DNA of 64,000 nucleotides from Microcebus murinus (Eukaryota; Chordata; Mammalia; Primates; Cheirogaleidae), in NCBI RefSeq assembly GCF_040939455.1, contig NC_134120.1, forward strand, positions 59,067,501-59,131,500, read 5' to 3'. Each line of letters opens with the position of its first letter. Positions within the stretch are counted from its first letter, which is position 1. Below are positions 48,001 to 58,668 of this stretch, piece after piece. The translations under genes were made by a program, and so were the position numbers. The notes beneath the pieces were generated by a model that ran no database searches, was not told where the DNA came from, and was given only the letters and a program-made list of their open reading frames with translations.

Positions 48001-50255
48001 GTTAAAGGAGGCCTGAAGCACGCTGGTCTGAAGGGCACACGTGGGAGCTGCCGGTGGGCACTGTCCAGCCGGGGGCTGGCGGAGGGCTGGCGCCCTGGCC
48101 ACCTTTCACCACAAGGCCTGCCCTGCTCCTGAAGTCTGTGACCGGCTGCCAAGCCAAGCAGGTCCTCCTCTGGGGGACGGAGGCAGGCTCTGGCCCTGAC
48201 CCCCGGGTGCTGCCACAGGGCCCAGCGCCTGGTACCTGGGCCACCAAGTCAAGCCGCCAGCATATGATGGTGAATTATAAAATGCTGCCCTGCCTCTTCC
48301 TTCTTCTGGGTCCTGCTTTTTTGCTGTTCGATTTATGGTAAAGTCATCACTAGAAATGGCAACTAAAAGCTAAAATTTTACAAGAATCCAAAGGCTTAAT
48401 GGCTATCCTCTGTCACTTTGAACTTTAAAGCATTAAAACACTGACACCATCAAAGTTAGGGGCTCGTGAGTTAGGGACGTCCTCTTCCTGTCCTTGGAGC
48501 AACCTGCCTGCCCCTCCTCACTTTCTCCTGCCGTGGAAGCCACCAGCTGCGGTACCCCAGCAGGCTCCCGCGTGTGTCACGAAAACCAGGTCTGCCACTC
48601 GACCTTGACATTGTTGCAACCTCCGGCACAAAGACTGTCAGGTGTTTGTCAAGGTTGCAGGGGTGACAATCAAGAGTAGAAAGGAAAGAGAAGCTGTTCC
48701 AAACACAGAGGGATCCAGGCTTCGACAAAGGACAAGGCAGCACCACCTGCGCCAGCTCCCCACCACCCCCAACTCAGCCCGCTCCACGCACAGGCGCGCA
48801 CGCACCACGCACACTTGCCGCAGACATCCCCCAGCTGCTGGCGTCTGGTAAGGTGTCCACGCCTAATCTGTTCTGACTCTGAGACTCTTTCTCCCCTTCC
48901 TCCTTTTGGTAATGAACCCATGAGATTCAGCTGGGCAGGGGGCAGTGGCCACCCCACTTCCCCCACAGCAACACGAGCCTGGTCTAACGATGGCATCCGC
49001 AACTCCCGACAGAGCCTGCCTGGGCACGCGTGCCCCTCCCAGCTGCCTGGGAAAGCCTGCGGCACCCTGGGAGGCCTCATCACCGAACGGTCACGGGGGT
49101 GGGCCAGGGCACATCGGGGTCTGAGCCACTCTGCCCGAACCGGGTGGGCGGCTGCATGGTTCAGCATCCCAGAGGACACTTGTGCATACTGAGTCTCCAC
49201 TTTTCCAGAATGTACATGAGTGGGCAAGGGCAGTCCATGGGGTCAGGAGACATTTGTCCTCTTTGCTGCATTTGTCAGCTCCTGCTCTCTACCTTCCAGG
49301 GCACCTGCTTCTGCAGGGTCCATGGGCTGTCCTCATGGCAGAACCCTTGCCTCCCTACTCTCTTGCATTTGGGGTGGATGTGTGGGGTCCTTGCCAAGTA
49401 CCAGCCATTCCCCTCCGTCCTCTTGGGGAGGGTGTGTCCATCTAGGCTGTGTCCTCCCAGGCTGGAGGGGAGCTGTGGCCAAAGCTGGGCCTTCCAGGGC
49501 TCTCTTGAGTGGAGGTTGTCCCTGAGCCGCAGAACCCTCTTGACTTGTCCATCAGCCCTAGCCCTCTCTGGACATGGTTTCAGGCCCTATAGCTCCTTTA
49601 CTGCAGAAAGTCCTTCTTTTGGCCTAAGCTGGCCAGAGCCAGTTTCTGAGGCTCATGACCAAGGAGCCCTGACAGTTGCAAACCCCCAGCACGGAGTCCA
49701 GTGCCAGCAGGTGTCAAGGAAAGCTGGGCCCTGCCTGAAAGGGCAGGGTGGAGGGAGAGGCAGGCAGGGACATAGAGCCAGGGGACCTGGTTTCAAGTTC
49801 TGGCCATGAGCCACTCCTGTGCCATCTGCAGCCCCCAGCTCCCTCTTCTGCAAAGGGAGGAGCTGGGCCAGGTGACCTGTGAATGGGGTGCTGTTTATCC
49901 TTCTACAGTGCTCACAGGACCAAGGAGAGGTCCAGGAAAAAGAACCAAAACAAACCAAAGGCCAGAAACCCACTCCTACAAAATAAAGGCCAAGGATGTC
50001 TCCTGGTGCCCAAGGCCGCCCACGGGGTGCTGGCAGCCCCGTCCCAGGCACACCCAGGTCCTTCCCCGCCACGCTGGGCTTCCTTTGTGCCTGTGTGCCC
50101 GCTGCCTGCCTTTCCTCTAGCTGGAACAGAGAGCTGGGGGCACTGGAGAGGTGTTAAAGATCTGTCAGTGCCAAACCGAGACTCAATTAACTTAATCAGA
50201 AAGTGCAAAACACAATTGAAAAGGGAATATTTTTTTTCATTACGAGGTTCAATGC
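45045..50255. other. GC-rich intron with old repeat scraps and possible conserved elements
   Basis: A MaLR-like LTR terminus ('gagtcatttgctacacgcag', ending 'ggaaactaatca') lies at 46310-46376. MIR-like patches occur at about 47070-47150 and 49780-49880. A run of 13 G is at 47444. Two AT-richer islands at 47880-48010 and 48250-48460 stand out as candidate conserved non-coding elements. No exon is seen. Confidence 0.5.
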
Positions 50256-50269
50256 TTCTTAAATATGTA

Positions 50270-51745
50270 ACAGCTTTATGAAACTGTAATGCACATACCA
50301 CACAGTTCCCGCATTTAAAGTATACAATCCGACCATTACCACAGTCAATTGTAGAACATTTTCGCCACTCCAAAAAGAAACCCTGTACACATTAGCAGTC
50401 ACTCCCCATGTTCCCCCACCTCTCCCCTCCCCCACCCACCAGCCTTGAGCAACCACTAATCTACATTCTTCTCTGCGGCCTTGCCTATTCTGGATATTTC
50501 ACGTAAATGGGATCGTATACTACACAGTCTTTCGTGACTAGCTTCATTCACTTAGTCTGTTCTCAAAGTTCATCTGTGCAGTAGCGTGTATCAGTATGTC
50601 ATTCCTTTTTTATTGCCAAGTAATATCTCGTTGTATGTATATATCACTTTCTATTTATCCATTTGCTAGTTGATAGACACTGGGTTGTTTCTACCTTTTG
50701 CCTCCTATGAATAATGCTGCTATGAACATTTGTGCACAAGTTTTGCATGGACGGATGTTGTCATTTCTCTAGAAGTGGAATTGCTGGGTTATATGGTCTG
50801 TGCCAGACTGTTCTCCACAGCGGCTACACCATTTATACTCCCACCAGCAGCATCTGGGCTGCAGTTTCTCCTTGCCTCATGGTTACTTGGTATTTTCTGG
50901 CTTTTTTATTCTAGCCATCCTAGCACATCTGAAGCAGACCATTATGTTTGGCTTGCATTTCCCTAATGGATAATGATTCTGAGCATCTTTCCATGTGCTT
51001 ATTGGCCATTTGTTTAGCTTCTTTAGGAAAATGTCTATTCAAATACTTTGCCCATTTTTAATGGTATTTTCTTTTATTGACTTGTAAGAGCTCTTTATGT
51101 ATTCTAGACACAAGTCCCTTGTTAGATATATGACTTGCAAAGGTTTTCTCTCATTCTGTGGGTTGTCTCTTCACTTTCTTGATAGTGTCCACTGATGTCA
51201 TGAAGGACTTTTTTGAAGTCTAGGTTATCTATTTTTTGTCACTTGTGCTTCTAGTGTCCTATCTAAGACTTTGCCAACCCAAAGTAACAGACTACTCTTA
51301 CAATTTTTGAAGAGCTATATAGTTTTAGCTCTTACATTTTAGATCTATGATCCATCCATTTGAGTTAGTTTTTGTATATGATGTGAGGAATTCGTATTAC
51401 ATACGAATGTTCAGTTGTACCAAACACCATTTGTTGAAAAGACTACTCTTTCCCCTGTTGAATTATCTTGGCACCCTTGTCCAAAATCGATGTGAGGATT
51501 TATTCCTGAACTCTCAGTTCTATTCCAGCAATCTGTATCTGTATGTCTTTCTGCTAGTACCACAGTCTTGATTAACTCCCACTTTGTAGTAAGTTTTAAA
51601 ATGAGGAAGTGTGGGTCCTTCAACTATGTTCTTTTTCAATATTGTTTTGGCTATTCCAGCCCCTTGTATTTCTGCATGAATCTTAGGATCAGCTTGTTAA
51701 TTTCTGCCAAGAAGTCAGTTGGGATTTTGATAGGATTCAGTACTT
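50270..51745 (-). mobile_element. Old L1M element, antisense (3' UTR and ORF2 end)
   Basis: Read on the plus strand the order is 3' UTR ('tattctggatatttcacgta'), then 'aatgctgctatgaacatttg', 'gaattgctgggttatatggt', 'tttgcccatttttaatggta' and 'ccatttgttgaaaagactac', all hallmark antisense blocks of old L1 3' ends. It is degraded and non-coding. Confidence 0.88.
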
Positions 51746-52769
51746 TCTAATGCCCTGTTTGGTACTCATCAGTTCCCCTCCTAGGCCAACCCTTAGGAAG
51801 CCCAGGCCTAGAGAGACACTGCATTAGAACCAGCTAGAGACAGGACCTGACTCTGCCAACTGAACACATGTGCAACCTGAGCGACACCAGGCCCCAGGGA
51901 ACAGGGCGCATAGAGGGGCTGCCAGAGAACACGCTGGGGACATCCTGCCGCAGCACTGCTTTGCCTCTCTCCATCGTCCCTCACCTGCCATTTGTGCAGC
52001 ACAGACTGGATATTAAAATCAAGACACCACAAACAGGGAAATTACAGGTTAAGACGCCTGAATTGACTTCTGCATCTATTCTGGGGAGATAATTAGGATT
52101 ACAAACCAGAGGTCATTTTTCATAATTCATAATCTGATTTTAATAAGTGGAGGCAAAAATTGCCAAACTCACAAAAATCAACGAAAGAGTAGAGGAAGGA
52201 AAGAATAGTTTAATTGCACTGATCTGCTAATCTTCCATAGAGGGGTCAGCAACTACTGATGAATTTTTAAAGTCAGTTTCTAAATTTCTAAGTCTAAGGT
52301 TAAGAATACTACCCTAAGTGAGAGAAGCCACAACTAGTAAAACTAATAAAACTTCCAAATTACTGAAGCTAGACCATATATAAAATATAGTAGACTAGAA
52401 AAACAGCACCAAAACCCCCAGAAAAACAGAAAATAAACATTAGATGATAGAAGTAAGAACAAATATGTTATAAGAATAAATGTAAATGGTTGGATTATTT
52501 TAAGAACTCTATGTCCTTCAAAAAACTTTACAGAACTTACAAATTTATGACAGGCCAAAAGGGTTTTACAGATTTTTGACCATTTAAGGAAGAAAAATAT
52601 CCATGGTCTATTGGTGATTGAAGAAGGAAGGCCTAGCGGCAGCACAGTCCCTCCTATGAAGCCAGGTGTGTCTGTGCCGCAAGTCAGCACAGCTCCACCA
52701 CTGGGAGGTGCCCCAACACTCTGCTTCGACTCGGCGCAGGAGTGGCATGTTCACACCAGTGCACTGGTG
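51746..52769. other. AT-rich intron, candidate conserved element
   Basis: No repeat is recognised in 51990-52160, which contains homeobox-like 'gataattaggattac'. The following AT-rich stretch to 52600 is unassigned. Confidence 0.45.
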
Positions 52770-52890
52770 CGGTGCGCTCCGTCTGGGGGATGGGCACACT
52801 TGAAGCTCTGACTCGGGTGGGGCAAAGGCAATATTATGAGACCTAAACATTTGTGCCCCTGTAATATGCTGAAATAAAAATAAAAATAAA
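52770..52890 (+). mobile_element. Young lemur L1, severely 5'-truncated tail
   Basis: Only the last 120 bp of the 3' UTR are present ('gtctgggggatgggcacact', 'gaagctctgactcgggtggg', 'tgtaatatgctgaaataaaa') and an A-rich tail. It matches the 3' ends at 17660-17803 and 22990-23103. Confidence 0.88.
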
Positions 52891-52903
52891 CAAATGCTTA
52901 CTT

Positions 52904-53062
52904 CCCTGCTGTCTAACTGTGTGGACTCTCTGAGCCTCAGTGTTTTTGGTATAAAATGACAATAATAATAGGATTTACACAGTTGATGTGAGGGTTAAAT
53001 GAGACATTGAGCACTCAGCACAGCACCCAATAAATTAGCCTGTTGTCATTATCATTATTGAT
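52904..53062 (-). repeat. MIR SINE, antisense
   Basis: 'tctctgagcctcagtgtttt', 'aaaatgacaataataatagg', 'gtgagggttaaatgagacat', then 'agcacccaataaatt' follow the MIR antisense order closely. Confidence 0.88.
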
Positions 53063-54191
53063 ATGACATGAGAGTTCCTTAGAAATGTGTAACGAAAAGT
53101 TCGCAGTGTTAAGGTTTGGGGTGCCAGCCAGTCGGCCTTCCCACTAAATCAAGTGACACTAGAGAGGCTCCCACAGGGCCTGTGAGAGTCCAAAATGCCC
53201 CACACTCAGTCTTTTGCAGCCAGCTCCCCCATCTCCACAGCCCCTGAGCATACCAAAGCAGGAAGCCCCAGGAAGCAGAGCTGGCCTGCCAGCCCCGGCC
53301 AGACACAGGGCCAGCAGGTCAGACCCAGACCCTGGGACCACAGCAGGCCTGCCCATCCATCACAAGAACTGACACTCGTCCCTGTCAGACACTCCACTGA
53401 CATTTCCCAGGTCTTGCACAGCATGAAGACCGTGTCGGGGAGCACCCCAGTCACAAATTAACATTCACAGAAGTGACAGGGCACTCTCCACTGAAGAAGA
53501 AAAATGACTCTCGCTGTAGGAACACTTGCCAAACTATCAAAAAGTGAAATGTTTCGCTTTTTGAAGTATTGAATCTTATCAAAATCCCATATCTTCCCAG
53601 CTGCACCACGGCTGTGGCCTTGAGATAGGTGGAAGGAGCTCTCGGAATAAGGTCCACGGTCCTTGTTCCCGGGGCCGGCACTAGGCCCTGGGGCAGCCCC
53701 CACCAGCTGGAATCCAGCCTCCCTGCCCTTGGAGGCCTGACACACTGCCCCTTCCCCTCTCCTCCCACCACCCGAGGACAGCACGTCTGAGCACCACCGC
53801 CCACAGCTATCCAGAGACAGGATGATCAGTCTGGCCAGGGGCTGCAATGGCAGGGGCTCTTGTCTTTGAGTGCCGACGTTTGCTCTTCCCAGATATACGT
53901 TATTTGGTGGGCTAAGGAAGATTATGAGGGGGCTAAATGCCCCCAAGACCAATGTCATTGGTGGCAAGGGCTGCAGATGTTGCCACTCACACCATCCTGG
54001 AGCCCCCAGGGGACTCTCCCTGGCCAGCAACCAAAGCCTGCAAGGCCCCGCTCCAGGACCAAAGGGCCTGGGGAGCCTGGACCATCCCTCAGCATCCACT
54101 GTAGGCTCACCCACATCTGCCAGATGAAATGCTCCAAGGGGCAGCTGCCAACACGTCCTCCCACGAGAGGCTAGTGCCAGTGCCTCTGCAT
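53063..54191. other. Intron, nothing recognised
   Basis: No supported feature. Confidence 0.5.
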
Positions 54192-54620
54192 TAGGTGCTG
54201 GGGCCACCATAACAAGGCACCATATAGACCGGGCTGCTTAAGTAGCAATATGTACGCTCTCACAGTCCTGGAGGCCGGAAGTCCCAGATCAAGGGGTGGG
54301 CAGGGCTGGTTCCTACTGGAGCCTCTATCCTTGGCTTGTCAGTGGCATCTTCTGCACCTGTCCTCACCTGGTCTTTCTTCTGCGCATGCCTCTATCCTTG
54401 GCTTGTCAGTGGCATCTTCTGCACCTGTCCTCACCTGGTCTTTCTTCTGTGCATGCCTGTGTCCTCATATCCTCTTCTTAGAAGGGTATGGGTCATACTG
54501 GATTGGTGACCTCATTTTAACTTAATTATCTCTTTAAAGACCCTATCTCCAAATCCAGGGGTGTAGGACTTCAACACAGGAATCTGGGGGTCAGGGGGAC
54601 CCCACTCAGCCCATAGCAGC
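54192..54620 (-). mobile_element. MLT1 LTR, antisense, with internal duplication
   Basis: Antisense LTR order: 'ccaccataacaaggcaccat', 'ctctcacagtcctggaggcc', 'gaccctatctccaaatccag', 'ggacttcaacacaggaatct'. A solo LTR. A 67-bp tandem duplication lies within it (listed separately). Confidence 0.85.
54322..54455. repeat. 67-bp tandem duplication, two copies
   Basis: 54322-54388 and 54389-54455 differ at a single site (ttctgcgcatg / ttctgtgcatg). The duplication is far less diverged than the LTR that contains it, so it arose long after insertion. Confidence 0.96.
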
Positions 54621-56744
54621 CTCCATGTCCAACGCCACAGAGAGCTGGGTGTGGGCGGGGTGGGCAGGGCTGCTGCTCGGGAGCACACTCGCGCACGGGC
54701 GGGAAGGAAGGGCACCCCTAGGCATGTCACTGTAGGAGTCCCTCCCCAGTGGGTTGGAAACAGGCATGTGGGAGCACTGCCACTCAAGGGAAGTCAGAGC
54801 CCGCCCTGGGCTGGCCATGTGGGATGCCTGTCTCGCCCTCCCTTCTGAACCAGGCATTCTCACCTCAGGACACAGAGCAGTGAGTGCCGCACAGGGAGAT
54901 GAGAAGGCTGCACCCGTGGTGGCTGGCAGGCGCCGGGCCCCGCCCAGCTGCCCCTCCTAGACAGGGAGCTCGTGCCTGGCGCCAGCTGCAAGCTGGCATC
55001 CTCCATCCCTGTGTAGAGGGTGGCTCCGCCTCCAGATGCTGGCGAGGGCCCCCCACATGCCCCCTGCACCCCACAATTTTCTGGGTTATCCCAAGGCTGA
55101 GTCTAGGTAGGTGCTGGAAGGCAGGGCACACAGCCCTAGATGTGTGGCAATTTCTAAACAGGATTCAGCACCTTTTCCAGGGCAGCACAGGCAGAGAGGA
55201 AGCCCCCAGTCCCAGGGACCCAGGAGGCAGGGTCCCACTCCGTCCCACAAGTCTGCTCCTGCAGCAGATTCCAGACGGCCGGGGGAGGCGTGCTCCCCAA
55301 AGCCTGCCTGGCTGGAGGACGAAGGTGGGTTTGGTGGGCAGGGAGCCGACAGGCTCGCCTCGACTGGAATCCCCTCAGGTGTGTCTGGTCAGGTGGGGAC
55401 GACAACAGGGAAGCAAGTCAAGGCCACAGCAGGACAGGGTGCTGGCCTGGCTCAGGGCGGTGTGGGGAAGACAGGCTGCCCGTGATGTGCCCTAGGAGCA
55501 GGCGGACACACCCACCTGAGCAGGAAGCGCAGGCCTGAGGGCTGATGCTGAGGCTCGGAGAGGTGCCCTCCTCACCCTGGGTGCTGGGCTGCTGGTCTGG
55601 AAGCTTTCTTAGCTCTCTGCTTTCACTTTCCACCAAAGGCTGTCCTTGCCCTGGGTCCCTGGGCCCCAAGGCCCTCTCCGGGCATCTCGGGCCCCACATC
55701 CATGCAGCCTGGCACCTGCCTGAGCTTGGCTTCCTTCAAATCAGGCTTCCTTTCCCACTCTGTCTCTGGGTACCACCATGGTATCCAGGGCAGGCTGACC
55801 GCCGACTGTCCTCTGCCCGCCTGCCCAACTGCCACTCCTAGGCAGCAGCCCTGTGGGGCCCAAGGCTGTCTGCCACCCCTTCTGTCCAGATTTCCCAAAA
55901 CAAAAACCAGGCCACACCAGCTGACGAAGGGTCTTGTCTAGTTTATTTATGGAAAAGACGCAGCTCCGAGGGCCAGGTTGCCTGGGCCACAGCCAGGCTG
56001 CTTCTCGGGCCTCCAGACACCACCCAGCCCTGTCCTCACACATCCACCTTTGCTTGGGGCGGGGGGGGGGGGCAGCATTGCTGAGCCCCCACTAGTGACA
56101 TTGGGGTGTTCATTCATTCCAGAGCTAGGACAGAAGCCCGCATGACCCTGGGCCCCTCTGTGGGCGGTCAGAGCCCAGTCAAGGAGGCTGAGCAGCCAGG
56201 CCAGCAATGACCACAGATCCAGAACACGGGCAGGCTCAGGTGCACCACTGTCACCGCGGCAGATTCAGGGGACTGAAAGCATGGGGTGGGCTGCCCATGG
56301 ATCCTGCTCCTCACAGGGGACCTGGCCACCAAGTGTCACAGTGGGAAACAGTGTGAGTCCCAGGGTATGAAAGGTGACATCAGGCATGTCCGATACCCCT
56401 GCCCGCTCCAAATCCCCACCCACGCGAGGCACATCATGGCAGCCGTACACACAACACAACTCCACCCACCGGCAGTGCTATGCCTGGGCTCTCAGGGCCT
56501 CCACTGGAAAGCAGGCAGGGAAGTGGGTGGCAGCTCCAGGCCAGGTGCACACCATGGCACAGGCCGTCCCCGAGAGCAGGCTGTGGCCTCAGGTCAGCTC
56601 TCACTGCCACAGGACTACTCACCCTCGCCGGGGCTCTGCTCACTCCAGTGCTCCCTGCACAGAAAGGGTTTGCCCCACCACCCCATGTAGGTGGAAGGCC
56701 AGAGGACCCAACTCTAAGGTGCTCTCAATGGCCAAAGTTGGGGT
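54621..56744. other. GC-rich intron, nothing recognised
   Basis: Contains a run of 13 G at about 56060. No exon or repeat family is recognised. Confidence 0.5.
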
Positions 56745-58125
56745 AATTTGAACAAAATAATAAATAGCAATGGTATAATAACAATAGCAATGCTATAACC
56801 CACAAAATAAAAAATATACATGAGTCTGCTGGTATAAATAAATAGCCAAATAATAAATAAATGGGGGAGGAAGGGCAGCTCTTCATCACAGTGGAATTCA
56901 ATTAATGAATGTAGAAGAAATTAAGAGATAGAAAAATCACCCTAATAAGCCCCATCAGCAACACCACCGTAAGGGTTGTTGCAGGCGAGACTCATCTGTG
57001 CATGCGAAGATGAGTGGGCAAAAATGTAACGAAAAACAGAACATTTGCATCACCTCAAAGTGTCTCCCTATGAGAGATCTGTTAAGTATAAAGGGAAAAA
57101 TTGTGACTTTGTAGAGGAGAATCCCAGCAGACAACACCTTAACCCAGGGAAGACCGTCATCACTGACGGTACGAGACAGTTTGCCATCTGATGTGATGAT
57201 CCCAAGGCAGAGAGTATGACATGTTCATGATAATCCTGCCAAAAATGCATAAACTCGACCCAACATGAAGACACACTGGACAAACCCATGTGGAGGCACA
57301 GACTACAAAGTGGCTGACCAATCCTCTTCAAAAGTGTGTAGGTCATGAAATCTCAGAGGGCAGGAAACAAAAGGGTTGCAACTAATAAATGCCATGTGGG
57401 ACCCTGAGTGAGATCCTGAACCAAACACCGGATGTGAATCAGAAAACCGGCAAAATCCAGTGAAGTCTGCAGACTATGTGCTATGGTTTTGACATGGTTT
57501 GTTCATTCCCACCAAAACTCACACTGAAATGCAGTCTCACTGTGGTGGTGCTGGGAGCGGCCCCACTGGGAGGGGTTTGAATCATGGGAACAGATCTCTC
57601 ATGAATTGTTTGATGCTATTCTCATGGTAGTGAGTGAGTAATCACTCTGGTGAGACTAGATTCGTTCCCCAGAGATGGGGTCACTATAAAGCCAGGATAC
57701 CCCTGGGTTTCCCTCTTTAAAAGTGTCCATGTCCCCTTTGACCTTCTCTACCAAGTCATGATATAGCAGGAAAACCCTCTCCAGAAGCCAGGGACATACA
57801 TGCCCTTGAACTTCCCAGCCTGCAGAACCGTGAGCTAAATAAATCTCTCTTCTTTACAGATTACTTAGTCTCAGTTATTCTGTGATAGCAATACAAAAAA
57901 GACTAAGACACTAAGCAATAGTGCTGTAACATAGTGTCAATGCCAAAAGCCCCTGGTTTCAATCTTTGTTCTACAGTGTGTAAGATGTCAACATTAACTA
58001 CAGGGGAAGCTGAGTGAAGAGCATACTGAAAATCTTGATGCTGTCTTTGCAACATTTTTTGCTATTTTTGCAAAATAGCATAGATCTAAAGTCATCTCCA
58101 AATAATAAGTTTAAACACATAAAAA
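56745..58125 (+). mobile_element. Old L1-type 3' UTR, split by an LTR
   Basis: Left part: 'gaacaaaataataaatagca', 'aaatgccatgtgggaccctg', to 57478. Right part: from 57911 through 'taactacaggggaagctgag', ending 'aataataagtttaaa'. The two halves join in the order of an old L1 3' UTR. Confidence 0.72.
57479..57910 (+). mobile_element. MST/THE1-type (ERVL-MaLR) LTR
   Basis: The LTR begins 'tgctatggttttgacatggt' and ends 'gactaagaca', with 'ggaggggtttgaatcatggg', 'atggtagtgagtgagtaatc' and 'cctgcagaaccgtgagctaa' between. Flanks ctatg and ctaag suggest a 5-bp duplication with one change. A solo LTR with no viral genes. Confidence 0.87.
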
Positions 58126-58437
58126 TAAAACCACCCAGGCCACTCTTGGTGCCCTCTGGCCTGTCCATTTATCATGACGACCGTCATTTCCTGGAACAAG
58201 GTGCCTGGCTTTGCTGCTGCATCCCTGGAATTCAGGGAGTGGGCACTGCAGGAGGTAGTGAGTTCCGGGGATGGAGCAGCAAGTGCTAAGGCCCTGAGGA
58301 GGAAGCAAGCCTGACAAATTGCAAGAACCCCAGGGAGAAGAGTGTAGCCAAACAGTGCTCTTGGGCGGAGGGTCCACACCTGAGCCATCTCTGTGGGCCC
58401 TGCAGCTCCCATTGGGGCACTCCCCAACCATCTACCC

Positions 58438-58660
58438 CAGGTGTCCTCAAACTGCAGCCCGCAGGCCACATGCGGCCCACCGAGGACATTTACCTGGCCC
58501 ACCAGGTGTTTTTGTCACCGCTGCCTGTCCTGCTTAGCAGCCGAGTCATCCCGGGCCCACAGCGCGCATGTGTGGAATGTGTGCCGCACTCTCCAATGGC
58601 CCTCCAATGGTCTGAGGGACAGTGAACTGGCCCCCTGTTTAAAAAGTTTGAGGACCCCTG
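58438..58660. mobile_element. Non-autonomous hAT-type DNA transposon with 8-bp duplication
   Basis: A 223-bp element bounded by inverted termini CAGGTGTCCTCAAACT and, in reverse, CAGGGGTCCTCAAACT (15 of 16 match). It is flanked on both sides by 'atctaccc' (58430-58437 and 58661-58668), an exact 8-bp target-site duplication typical of hAT transposases. The interior is GC-rich without coding capacity ('gacagtgaactggccccctg' near the right end). It must have been moved by a transposase supplied elsewhere. Confidence 0.9.
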
Positions 58661-58668
58661 ATCTACCC

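Noticed and set aside
56060..56072. Long G runs here and at 26251 and 47444 as functional elements
   Set aside because: Simple homopolymers, prone to length error in sequencing; no further structure around them.
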